A DNA stretch of 12,815 nt from Subdoligranulum sp. (lineage in GTDB: Bacteria; Bacillota; Clostridia; Oscillospirales; Ruminococcaceae): assembly GCA_004555405.1 (NCBI GenBank), contig SFIE01000050.1:1-12815 (forward strand), read 5' to 3'. A model generated the notes under the pieces. The model did no database searches and was not told the DNA's origin. It worked only from the letters and a program-made list of their open reading frames with translations. A program made the position numbers and the translations under genes. Positions 6,544-12,815 of this stretch are shown piece by piece; the stretch's first letter is position 1; each line of letters begins with the position of its first letter.

Positions 6544-6568
6544 AAAAACAGGGCTTTTTCTGCGGATA

Positions 6569-6626
6569 ACAGCTTGCCTGTGCATAACCACCCCGCCCGG
6601 CGGGTATAGTAACCACAGCAGGCTGT
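6569..6626 (+). other. Structured RNA element between era and yqzL
   Basis: ACAGCTTGCCTGTG (6569-6582) can pair with CCACAGCAGGCTGT (6613-6626), giving nine base pairs including one G-U, then an internal loop and more pairs. Enclosed is a smaller GC hairpin, CCCGCC with GGCGGG near 6591-6604. No T-run follows, so it is not a terminator. It could be an RNase processing site or control translation of yqzL/recO. Confidence 0.35.
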
Positions 6627-6652
6627 ATCTGGCAGGAAAGGAGCCCCATGCA

Positions 6653-6823
6653 ATGAATGAAAGCGATCTTTGGCAGGATTTTGAATCTTCGGGCAGTGTG
6701 AGCGGCTATCTGCGTTATAAAAGCAGCCAGGATCATACGGGCCAAAGCGAAAAGGCAGGTGAAAACCGTGCAGACGGTAACAACCGGATTGGTGCTTCGC
6801 GAAGTGAAAGTGGGCGAGGCTGA
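6653..6823 (+). CDS. yqzL: YqzL-like small protein
   Basis: A 56-residue protein between era and recO, exactly where Bacillus carries yqzL (about 47 residues, unknown function). The N-terminal stretch DLWQDFESSGSVSGYLRYKS keeps the YqzL pattern W-x2-F-x3-G-x3-x-Y-L-x-(Y/F)-K, while the C-terminal half is polar, low-complexity and not conserved. The ATG at 6653 has AAAGGAG (6637-6643) at a 9-base spacing. A minimal frame ATG-CAA-TGA (6648-6656) precedes and overlaps the start. The 3' 56 bases overlap the recO start region in another frame, suggesting translational coupling. The tail could partly be a product of that overlap constraint. The name rests on position plus a short motif. Confidence 0.7.
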   Translation: MNESDLWQDFESSGSVSGYLRYKSSQDHTGQSEKAGENRADGNNRIGASRSESGRG

Positions 6824-7511
6824 CCGGATATTAACCATCCTTACACCCGATCTGGGAGTGATATCGGCCTCCGCACGGGGAAGCCTGCGGCTCAAGAACA
6901 AGCTGTTCAGCGGCTGCGGGCTTTTTTGCTATTCCGAATTCACGCTCACGCCGGGCCGCAGCACATGGTTTTTGGAGGAAGCCGCACCGCAGAAAAAGTT
7001 TTACGGCCTTTCTTCCAGCATTGAAGGCATGAGCCTTGCCATGTATCTGGCCGAGCTGGTCACAACCATTCCGCCCGCCCCGGCCGAGGCCGGGGCACAG
7101 CTGCGCCTTTTGCTGAACTGCCTGTATGTGATCTCCGAAGGCAAAAAGCCGCTTTCTCAGGTGAAGGCTGTGTTCGAGCTGCGTTTTCTCGCCCAAGGCG
7201 GCTATATGCCGGACCTTGTGTGCTGCAAAGCCTGCGGCCGGTATGACGGCATGGATTTCTATCTGGATGTGCAGGACGGGGGTCTGCTGTGCCGGGAATG
7301 CGCTGCCAAAGCAGGCCGCTCTGTCAATCTGGACGGCGGTGCTTTGAGCGCACTGCGATATATCTGCCTGACCGAAGATAAAAAGCTGTTTCAATATTCG
7401 CTTGCCCCGGCCAGCATGGCTCTTTTAAGCAAAGTTTCCGAGCAGTATGCCATGAATCACGCCGAAAAGCCGCTGCGGAGCCTGGAATTTCTGCACACGG
7501 TCATGCCGTAA
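6768..7511 (+). CDS. recO: DNA repair protein RecO
   Basis: A 247-residue RecO that loads RecA on SSB-coated single-stranded DNA with RecR in recombinational repair. The N-terminal OB fold starts MQTVTTGLVLREVKVGEADRIL and contains GVISASARGSLRLKNKLFSG. The C-terminal helical domain carries a four-cysteine zinc site: CxxC in CCKACGRY and CxxC in LLCRECA. I prefer the GTG at 6768, as AGGTGA (6757-6762) lies five bases ahead; another in-frame GTG at 6759 would add three residues but its upstream AGG is too close. It overlaps yqzL by 56 bp and is followed 39 bp later by mutS2, so repair and ribosome-assembly genes share one transcript. Confidence 0.95.
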   Translation: MQTVTTGLVLREVKVGEADRILTILTPDLGVISASARGSLRLKNKLFSGCGLFCYSEFTLTPGRSTWFLEEAAPQKKFYGLSSSIEGMSLAMYLAELVTTIPPAPAEAGAQLRLLLNCLYVISEGKKPLSQVKAVFELRFLAQGGYMPDLVCCKACGRYDGMDFYLDVQDGGLLCRECAAKAGRSVNLDGGALSALRYICLTEDKKLFQYSLAPASMALLSKVSEQYAMNHAEKPLRSLEFLHTVMP

Positions 7512-7550
7512 CAGCCGTTTTCTTGAATAGGATACATAACGAGGAATACA

Positions 7551-9950
7551 ATGGACCAATCTTATCTGAAAAATCTTGAACTGGAAAAAATCATAGCGCG
7601 CGCTGCAGAATATTGCGTATGCCGTGAGGCAAAGCAGCTGCTTTTAAACGAACAGCCCATGCTGGATGCCGATGAAGTGCGCTATGCTCTTGCGCAAACC
7701 AATGCCGTAAACAGCCTGCTGATCAAAAACGGCAGCCCTCGTTTCGGAGGCGTGGAAAATGTAAAAAGCATTGTGATCCATGCCGTAAAGGGCGGAGTAC
7801 TTTCCATGAACGATCTGCTCATGGTGGCGGGCGCACTGCGCAACTTTGCGGGCCTGCAGCAATGGTATGGCCTGACAGAGCACGACCTTTTGCCGGTGGA
7901 TGATCTTTTCTACGCACTGGCACCGCAGCCGTATCTGGAAAAAACCATCAGTGATTCCATCCTTTCTGCCGATGAAATGGCCGACTCTGCCAGCAACACA
8001 TTGGCCGATCTGCGCCGCAAGATCCGCCAGCAGGAAAATTCCATTCGTGATAAGCTGGAAGGAATCCTGAAAAACAGTACGACGAACAAATTTTTGCAGG
8101 ATGCTGTGGTTTCACTGCGAAACGGGCGCTATGTTGTGCCGGTAAAAGCCGAATATCGGGGTGAAGTGGGCGGTGTGATCCACGATGTTTCGGCCACAGG
8201 AGCAACGGTGTTTGTAGAGCCTACAGCGGTGGTGGAGGCCAACGCCCGCATTATGCAGCTGCGCAGCCAGGAACAGGCCGAGATCACCCGCATTCTGGCC
8301 AGCCTTTCCGAGCAGGTGGCAGGCATTTCGGCCAGCTTTGAGTTTAGCTACGATGCCATGCTGCAAATCGATGTGCTGCTGGCCAAAAGCCGCCTGGCTA
8401 TAGCGCAAGGGGCATTTATGCCTCAGGTGACGGGAGAAAACTGGTTTAACTTGGTAAAAGCACGCCATCCGCTGCTGGATGCCAAAACCTGCGTGCCCGT
8501 AGATCTGTGCCTTGGCAAGGATTACGATACCATCGTAGTCACCGGCCCCAACACCGGCGGCAAAACCGTCAGCTTAAAAACCGCCGGTTTGCTGTGTGCC
8601 ATGGCGCAGCACGGCCTTTTGATCCCGGCCCATGAAAGCAGCACGGTTTGCGTATTTCAGGATTATCTGGTGGATATCGGCGATGAGCAAAGCATAGAGC
8701 AAAGCCTTTCCACCTTTTCGGGCCACATGAAAAAGATCATCACGATCTTAAAGCTGGCCCGCCGCGGCACGCTTGTGCTGCTGGATGAACTTGGTGCCGG
8801 AACCGACCCTGCCGAGGGCGCGGCGCTGGCTATGGCGGTGATCGAAACGCTGCGCCGTCAGGGCGCGCTGATCCTGGCTACCACGCATTATGCAGAGCTC
8901 AAGGTGTTTGCACTTGAAACGCCCGGCGTGGTAAATGCCAGCTGCGAATTTAATGTGGAAACGCTGCGCCCCACCTATAAGCTGAGTGTGGGCGTGCCCG
9001 GTAAATCCAACGCATTTTTGATCAGCGAGCGTTTGGGCGTGCCGACAGAAGTGATCGACATGGCGCGCACACATCTTTCCAATGATGATAAGCGTTTGGA
9101 CAGCGTGCTCAGCCAGTTGGACGATTTGAAGCTGCAGCTCAAGGCCAGTCAGGCCGAGGCCGAGCAGGCCAAGGCGCAGGCGGCCAACGCATTGGAAAGC
9201 GCCCGTAAAAAGAGGGAAGAGCTGATCCAGCAAGGGGAAACCGAGCTGGAGGCTGCCCGCCAGAAAGCACGCAAAATGGTGCAGGAGATCCAAGAGGAAG
9301 CCTACGCGCTTACCGATGAACTGCGCAAGCTGCAAAAGGACGAAAAAACCGCAGCCAGCCAGCGTGCGATCCGCGCGCGAGAGATTGCCCGCAGAGATAC
9401 CGAAAAACTGCTTGCGGGCGAGGCCGGCCGTGTGCAGCGCACCCAGTTTACTCCTCTTACAGAGGTGCGCATTGGCCAGGAAGTGGAAATTGCAGACATG
9501 GGCCAGCGCGCTGTGGTGATGGCACTGCCGGACCGTAAGGGCCTTGTGGAGGTGCGTGCCGGAATTTTGAAAACCAAGGTGCCGCTGAGCAATCTGAAAG
9601 CCCCGGATAAGCAGCAGGCTCCCAAGCAAAAGCCCCGTCAGGCACGCCAGCCCCACCAGATGGGCACGGGCGGCGGCCATGTGCAGCGCACCGAGGGCAG
9701 CCGCAGCGCGGGTATGGAGCTGGATCTGCGCGGAAAAATGGTGGACGAAGCCCTGATGGAAGTGGATCAGTTTATCGACCATGCCATTATGAACGGCTTG
9801 GGAAGCGTAGTGATCATTCACGGCAAGGGCACCGGTGCATTGCGCACGGGCATTCAGCAGCATCTGCGCACACACCGCAATGTGAAAAGTTTTCGACTGG
9901 GCGCATACGGCGAAGGCGATGCGGGTGTAACCGTTGTGGAACTGAAGTAA
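7551..9950 (+). CDS. mutS2: Endonuclease/ATPase MutS2
   Basis: A 799-residue MutS2. In B. subtilis it splits collided ribosomes; in other bacteria it has been linked to suppression of homologous recombination. Residues 1-280 are the core/clamp region without the mismatch-recognition domain of MutS. The ATPase domain has Walker A GPNTGGKT (332-339), the signature STFSGHM (387-393) and Walker B LVLLDELGAGTDP (408-420). A long Ala/Glu/Lys coiled coil spans about 510-620. A KOW-like segment follows (IGQEVEIADMGQRAVVMAL), then a Gln/Pro/Lys linker. The C-terminal Smr nuclease domain occupies about 722-799, with LDLRG and HGKGTG intact. ATG start at 7551 with GAGGA nearby. It is the last gene before a strong terminator. 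Confidence 0.97.
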   Translation: MDQSYLKNLELEKIIARAAEYCVCREAKQLLLNEQPMLDADEVRYALAQTNAVNSLLIKNGSPRFGGVENVKSIVIHAVKGGVLSMNDLLMVAGALRNFAGLQQWYGLTEHDLLPVDDLFYALAPQPYLEKTISDSILSADEMADSASNTLADLRRKIRQQENSIRDKLEGILKNSTTNKFLQDAVVSLRNGRYVVPVKAEYRGEVGGVIHDVSATGATVFVEPTAVVEANARIMQLRSQEQAEITRILASLSEQVAGISASFEFSYDAMLQIDVLLAKSRLAIAQGAFMPQVTGENWFNLVKARHPLLDAKTCVPVDLCLGKDYDTIVVTGPNTGGKTVSLKTAGLLCAMAQHGLLIPAHESSTVCVFQDYLVDIGDEQSIEQSLSTFSGHMKKIITILKLARRGTLVLLDELGAGTDPAEGAALAMAVIETLRRQGALILATTHYAELKVFALETPGVVNASCEFNVETLRPTYKLSVGVPGKSNAFLISERLGVPTEVIDMARTHLSNDDKRLDSVLSQLDDLKLQLKASQAEAEQAKAQAANALESARKKREELIQQGETELEAARQKARKMVQEIQEEAYALTDELRKLQKDEKTAASQRAIRAREIARRDTEKLLAGEAGRVQRTQFTPLTEVRIGQEVEIADMGQRAVVMALPDRKGLVEVRAGILKTKVPLSNLKAPDKQQAPKQKPRQARQPHQMGTGGGHVQRTEGSRSAGMELDLRGKMVDEALMEVDQFIDHAIMNGLGSVVIIHGKGTGALRTGIQQHLRTHRNVKSFRLGAYGEGDAGVTVVELK

Positions 9951-9975
9951 CAGCATACCATTAAAATGCAAATGT

Positions 9976-10020
9976 AAACTGCCATGCGGGCGTAGGCCCG
10001 GAATGGCAGTTTTTCTTTTT
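9976..10020 (+). terminator. Rho-independent terminator of the phoH-mutS2 transcript
   Basis: AAACTGCCAT (9976-9985) pairs with ATGGCAGTTT (10003-10012). An inner stem CGGGC/GCCCG (9987-9991 and 9996-10000) closes the loop, and TTTTTCTTTTT follows. It lies 25 bases after the mutS2 stop and separates this operon from spoIIGA. Confidence 0.9.
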
Positions 10021-10035
10021 GCTTCCAGCTAAGGT

Positions 10036-10068
10036 GTGACAGCTTTTGCCGCTGCCGGCAGTTATACT
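10036..10068 (+). promoter_or_regulatory. Candidate spoIIGA-sigE promoter with a long spacer
   Basis: GTGACA (10036-10041) and TATACT (10063-10068) each match five of six sigma-A consensus bases but are 21 bp apart rather than 17. The B. subtilis spoIIG promoter is known for a similarly long 22-bp spacer that makes it depend on Spo0A~P. A clear 0A box is not visible; TTTTGCCG (10044-10051) is only a weak resemblance. The start of transcription would be about 16 bases before the spoIIGA ATG. Confidence 0.45.
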
Positions 10069-10090
10069 GTTGTCAGTGGGGGCGGTGCGC

Positions 10091-10942
10091 ATGAAAAGCG
10101 TGGTGTATGCAGATGTTTTGCTGCTGGTAAACTTTCTGATCGGTTATTTTTTGCTGCGCGCTGCGGGTTTGGCCTGTGCGGTGCCGCTGCCCTTTGGCCG
10201 CAATATTCTGGGGGCAGTGATCGCAGCAGTTTCCACGCTCATGCTTTTTTTGCCGCCGCTGCCATTGCCTTTGCAATTTTTTTGCAAAGCAGCCGGTGGG
10301 CTTGCGGTGGTGCGGGCAGCATTTTGCTGGCATGGATGGCGGCGTTATGCGCGCCTGTGCGCGTGTTACATAGCGTTGAACCTTGGCTTGGCCGGAGTGC
10401 TGATGCTGCTGGCTGCAAATGGCTGGCTGCCCGGTGCGCAAACCAATAATATGGAAATATATCTTGCCATATCGCCGCCGGTTTTGTTTTGGTGCGCAGC
10501 GGGGATCTATTTTGCGCTGCGTCTGGCAGGGCTTTTTTTGCCAAACGAAGCCCGCAGAATGCAAAAGGTAAGCATTGTTTTGCCGAACGGGAAAATCGAG
10601 CTGCAGGCGTTATGCGACACTGGGTTCAGCCTTCACGATCCGCTTGGCGGCCTGCCGGTGCTGCTGGTGAGCCTGCCTTCCATCGCCCCGAAGCTGCCGG
10701 GGGAGATACGGGAATTCTTATCCGATTGGTTCAGAGGTGATTCACATTCGCCGCCGCCCGGTTGGAAGCTGCGCTGGATTCCCACAGGAACAGCCATGGG
10801 CAGCACAGTGCTTCCGGCGCTGATGCTTCCGGTGAAAACGGATCCCCATGGCGCCGAGCTGCTTCCGGTGGCTTTTTCGGCGCAGCTTTTCAACGGCGGC
10901 GAATGCCAGGCGCTGGCATCGCCGGAACTGCTGGAAGCGTGA
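10091..10942 (+). CDS. spoIIGA: Sporulation sigma-E factor-processing peptidase SpoIIGA
   Basis: A 283-residue membrane aspartic protease (B. subtilis 309 residues) that removes the pro-sequence of pro-sigma-E in the mother cell after septation, triggered through SpoIIR. Five hydrophobic segments are visible (about 4-23, 38-60, 62-78, 90-110 and 126-150). A cytosolic protease domain follows from about residue 158. The catalytic motif is CDTGFSLHDPLGGLPV, with Asp176 the active residue; the usual DTGN is DTGF here. MGSTVLPALMLP (236-247) is the glycine-containing stretch typical of this domain. I chose ATG 10091 because family members begin at the YADVLLLVNF segment; the frame extends to 10046 without support. 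Its ribosome binding site (GGGGGCGG) is poor. sigE, its substrate, follows after 37 bp. Confidence 0.92.
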   Translation: MKSVVYADVLLLVNFLIGYFLLRAAGLACAVPLPFGRNILGAVIAAVSTLMLFLPPLPLPLQFFCKAAGGLAVVRAAFCWHGWRRYARLCACYIALNLGLAGVLMLLAANGWLPGAQTNNMEIYLAISPPVLFWCAAGIYFALRLAGLFLPNEARRMQKVSIVLPNGKIELQALCDTGFSLHDPLGGLPVLLVSLPSIAPKLPGEIREFLSDWFRGDSHSPPPGWKLRWIPTGTAMGSTVLPALMLPVKTDPHGAELLPVAFSAQLFNGGECQALASPELLEA

Positions 10943-10979
10943 GCCGCAAAGCCCCTATATAAAAAAGGAGAGAACTGCT

Positions 10980-11693
10980 ATGCTGAAACATACAATGCAT
11001 CGCTTTGAAGAATTTTGCTTTTTTCTTATGTCGCTGCTGCCGGGGGATGCCTATTATATCGGCGGCCCGGAAAATCTGCCGCCGCCGCTGGACCATGAAC
11101 AGGAGAAACTGGTATTTGAACAGCTGGAAACAGGCAATCCGCACGCCCGGGAACTGCTTATCACACACAATCTGCGCTTGGTCGTGTACATTGCCAAAAA
11201 GTTTGAAAACAGCGGCGTTTCGGTAGAAGATATCATTTCCATCGGCACCATCGGGCTGATCAAGGCCGTGAACACTTTTAAACCCAGCAAAAAAATCAAA
11301 CTGGCCACCTACGCCAGCCGCTGCATTGAAAACGAGATACTCATGTATCTGCGCAAAAGCAGCAACCGCCGCCAGGAGGCCAGCATCGATGAACCGCTGA
11401 ATACCGACAGCGAAGGCAACGAACTTCTGCTGTTGGATGTGCTGAGCAGTGACCAGAATCAGGTGGGCAGTGAGCTGGAGCATGATGCCGAATGCCGCAC
11501 ATTGCACGATGCTGTAAACCGGCTGCAGCCGCGGGAAAGGCAGATCATGCAAATGCGCTTTGGCCTTTTAGATGGAGTGGAGCATACCCAAAAAGAGGTG
11601 GCCGATGAGATCGGCATTTCGCAAAGCTATATTTCCCGCCTGGAAAAACGCATCATCCGCCGCCTGCGCAGAGAATTGGAGGCGCTGGTATAA
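10980..11693 (+). CDS. sigE: RNA polymerase sigma factor sigma-E (pro-sigma-E)
   Basis: A 237-residue early mother-cell sigma factor (B. subtilis 239), made as an inactive precursor. The N-terminal ~28 residues are the amphipathic pro-sequence; the conserved region around LLPGDAYYIGG should contain the SpoIIGA cut site. Region 2 is highly conserved (NLRLVVYIAKKFENSGVSVE, IGTIGLIKAVNTF, IKLATYASRCIENEILMYLR), as are DEPLNTDSEGNELLL and region 4 (RERQIMQMRFGL, then the HTH at THxQKEVADEIGISQSYISR). The ATG at 10980 has AAAAAAGGAG nine bases upstream. Co-transcribed with spoIIGA. It stops only 5 bp before the end of the opposite-strand sigG, leaving no room for its own terminator. Confidence 0.97.
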   Translation: MLKHTMHRFEEFCFFLMSLLPGDAYYIGGPENLPPPLDHEQEKLVFEQLETGNPHARELLITHNLRLVVYIAKKFENSGVSVEDIISIGTIGLIKAVNTFKPSKKIKLATYASRCIENEILMYLRKSSNRRQEASIDEPLNTDSEGNELLLLDVLSSDQNQVGSELEHDAECRTLHDAVNRLQPRERQIMQMRFGLLDGVEHTQKEVADEIGISQSYISRLEKRIIRRLRRELEALV

Positions 11694-11698
11694 GGCGT

Positions 11699-12475
11699 TT
11701 ATTCGGCAATCTGCGCTTTAATGCGAACAAGGGCGTTTTTTTCCAATCGGCTCACCTGTGCCTGACTGATGCCGATCTCATGCGCCACCTGCATCTGCGT
11801 TTTTCCTTCCAGATACCGCAAAACGATAATGCGGCGCTCACGGCCGGTGATCTCCTGCATGGCTTGCCGGAACATGATCCCGGAGATCCAGCTTTCTTCA
11901 CCTGCGCAGCTGCTTACCTGATCCATCACATACAGCGAATCCTCACCATCGGAAAAGGCGGGTTCATACAGGCTCACAGGCCCAATGCTGGATTCCAGCG
12001 CAATGGCTACCGTTTCCTCCGGAAAAGAGATCTCTTCCGAAATTTCGTGCAGGGTAGGGTCATGCCCAAGCTTTTTTTGCAGGATCTCCCGCGCCTGCAT
12101 GGCCTTGTATGCCACATCGCGCAGCGAACGGCTTACGCGCAAGGGATTGTTATCGCGCAAAAAGCGTTTTACTTCACCCATGATCATGGGCACACCGTAG
12201 GTGGAAAACCGCACCTCAAGATCCGGGTTGAAATTGTCGATGGCTTTGATCAGCCCAATGCAGCCCACCTGAAACAGATCGTCCATGCTTTGCCCCCGCC
12301 CGGAAAAGCGCTGCACAACACTTAATACAAGCCGCAGATTCCCGCGGATCAGCTCCTGCCGGGCTGTTCGGTCACCGCTGTGTGCCCGGCGCAAAAGCTC
12401 GTTTTTGCTTCCTTCACCCAGCACGGGGAGCCGGGCGGTGTTTACACCGCAGATCTCCACTTTGTTTCCGTACAT
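11699..12475 (-). CDS. sigG: RNA polymerase sigma factor sigma-G
   Basis: A 258-residue late forespore sigma factor (B. subtilis 260). The N-terminal signature KVEICGVNTARLPVL is diagnostic of sigma-G. Region 2 (NLRLVLSVVQRF, DDLFQVGCIGLIKAIDNF, FSTYGVPMIMGEVKRFLRDN) and region 3 (RVSRSLRDVAYKAMQ, then SLYEPAFSDGEDSLYVMDQ) are intact. Region 4 ends with the HTH GKTQMQVAHEIGISQAQVSR. The ATG at 12475 has GGTGA (complement of 12484-12488) eight bases upstream, a moderate site. Unlike B. subtilis, where sigG follows sigE in the same direction, here it is inverted and converges on sigE. Its upstream region holds a forespore-type promoter candidate and repeated sequences. Confidence 0.97.
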   Translation of the reverse strand: MYGNKVEICGVNTARLPVLGEGSKNELLRRAHSGDRTARQELIRGNLRLVLSVVQRFSGRGQSMDDLFQVGCIGLIKAIDNFNPDLEVRFSTYGVPMIMGEVKRFLRDNNPLRVSRSLRDVAYKAMQAREILQKKLGHDPTLHEISEEISFPEETVAIALESSIGPVSLYEPAFSDGEDSLYVMDQVSSCAGEESWISGIMFRQAMQEITGRERRIIVLRYLEGKTQMQVAHEIGISQAQVSRLEKNALVRIKAQIAE

Positions 12476-12498
12476 TTTTCACTTCACCGTCCCTGCAT

Positions 12499-12549
12499 AA
12501 AATCGGGCAGAGCCCTTCTATATCGGTTAGTATGAAGCAAAATCGGGCA
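12499..12549. repeat. 11-bp perfect direct repeat, exactly 40 bp apart, upstream of sigG
   Basis: AAAATCGGGCA occurs at 12499-12509 and 12539-12549. The second copy lies inside the spacer of the candidate promoter; the first lies just downstream of the expected transcription start. This spacing (about four helical turns) suggests a bipartite operator. A 12-bp palindrome, GGAAAATTTTCC (12559-12570), lies just outside the -35. No regulator is identified. Confidence 0.6.
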
Positions 12550-12557
12550 TAGAATGC
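12528..12557 (-). promoter_or_regulatory. Candidate sigma-F/sigma-G-type promoter of sigG
   Basis: On the minus strand CATACTA (complement of 12528-12534) fits the sigma-G -10 consensus as I recall it. GCATT (complement of 12553-12557), 18 bases upstream, is one mismatch from the -35. It would allow the known autoregulation of sigG and start transcription about 45 bases before the ATG. Confidence 0.5.
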
Positions 12558-12607
12558 TGGAAAATTTTCCCGCCAGATGGGACACAGCAGTTTTTTTCGT
12601 AAACTTA

Positions 12608-12637
12608 TTGACTTTTGCGCCGTTTATGCAGTATTAT
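12608..12637 (+). promoter_or_regulatory. Sigma-A promoter of tRNA-Leu
   Basis: TTGACT (12608-12613) and TATTAT (12632-12637), each five of six consensus bases, are separated by 18 bp. The expected start is only a few bases before the mature tRNA at 12647. Confidence 0.7.
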
Positions 12638-12646
12638 ATTCAATAT

Positions 12647-12733
12647 GCTGCTGTGGCGGAATTGGCAGACGCAAGGGACTTAAAATCCCTCGGTGGAGAC
12701 ACCGTACCGGTTCAAGCCCGGTCAGCAGCACCA
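12647..12733 (+). tRNA. tRNA-Leu (anticodon TAA)
   Basis: An 87-base class II tRNA with encoded CCA (12731-12733). The acceptor arms GCTGCTG and CAGCAGC pair fully. The anticodon stem AGGGA/TCCCT encloses CTTAAAA, so the anticodon is TAA (reads TTA). The long variable arm (CGGTGGAGACACCG) is typical of tRNA-Leu. The T-arm is ACCGG-TTCAAGC-CCGGT. It is transcribed away from sigG and stands alone. Confidence 0.97.
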
Positions 12734-12780
12734 AAGGCCGTTAAGCGATCCTGCATCGCTTAACGGCCTTTTTGTTTTAT
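12733..12780 (+). terminator. Strong rho-independent terminator of tRNA-Leu
   Basis: AAAGGCCGTTAAGCGAT (12733-12749) and ATCGCTTAACGGCCTTT (12755-12771) form a 17-bp perfect stem with a 5-base loop, followed by TTGTTTT. The stem starts at the last A of the encoded CCA, so the primary transcript has essentially no spacer. The A-rich left flank is short, so reverse activity is possible but less certain. Confidence 0.93.
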
Positions 12781-12815
12781 ATCCCGGATGGTTTTGTCTG
12801 CCAATGAAAAATACA

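Noticed and set aside
6542..6557. AAAAA...CTTTTT hairpin after era as a terminator
   Set aside because: There are only five A-T pairs, so it is unlikely to stop transcription; the operon appears to continue to mutS2.
5461..6591. 376-codon open frame antisense to era
   Set aside because: The sense strand encodes a full Era with all GTPase motifs; the antisense product is His/Phe-rich shadow sequence.
9120..9420. Internal repeat-like region rich in GAG/GCC/AAG codons in mutS2
   Set aside because: It reflects the Ala/Glu/Lys coiled coil of MutS2 and not a DNA repeat or CRISPR.
8748..9971. 407-codon open frame antisense to mutS2
   Set aside because: MutS2 motifs are intact on the other strand; the antisense frame has no domain and typical shadow composition.
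10890..11552. 220-codon open frame antisense to sigE
   Set aside because: It is complementary to a highly conserved sigma factor and has no start signal or recognisable domain.
12781..12815. Sequence after the tRNA-Leu terminator
   Set aside because: It is too short to judge; no gene start or signal is visible.

Overview
The window looks like a chromosome segment from an endospore-forming, moderately GC-rich Clostridia member. An Oscillospiraceae/Ruminococcaceae-type gut anaerobe is my best guess, from the GC-rich coding style and protein wording; I could not run a search. The evidence for sporulation is direct: SpoIIGA, pro-sigma-E, sigma-G, YqfC, YqfD and a YlbJ/SpoVV-like membrane protein are all present.

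Region 1 (1-844) is the right end of an integrated mobile element. It holds the 3' part of a tyrosine recombinase that carries extra DNA-binding modules after its catalytic domain, a possible 25-residue ORF, two related stem-loops and clustered GTGGT motifs. It stops at the 3' end of a tRNA-Ala(CGC) gene (845-920, minus), a typical integration target. Region 2 (921-2366, minus) has the tRNA-Ala promoter, a small Cys-rich conserved protein and the YlbJ-like protein. Region 3 (2437-9950, plus) is the conserved sporulation/housekeeping string yqfC-yqfD-phoH-ybeY-era-yqzL-recO-mutS2. It lacks the pgpH, dgkA and cdd genes that interrupt the same order in Bacillus subtilis, and ends at a clear rho-independent terminator (9976-10020).

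Region 4 (10036-12475) is the sigma-factor switch. spoIIGA encodes the membrane protease that matures pro-sigma-E, the product of the next gene, sigE. sigG (forespore sigma-G) follows, but on the opposite strand, tail to tail with sigE and only 5 bp away, whereas in B. subtilis the three genes are co-directional. The upstream regions of spoIIGA and sigG hold promoter-like and repeated sequences described below. Region 5 (12608-12780) is a tRNA-Leu(UAA) gene with its own promoter and strong terminator.

I found no CRISPR array, rRNA gene, complete insertion sequence or evidently novel multi-gene system. The most interesting points are the inverted sigG, the repeated elements in the sigG and phoH upstream regions, the long-spacer promoter candidate before spoIIGA, and the modular tail of the integrase.
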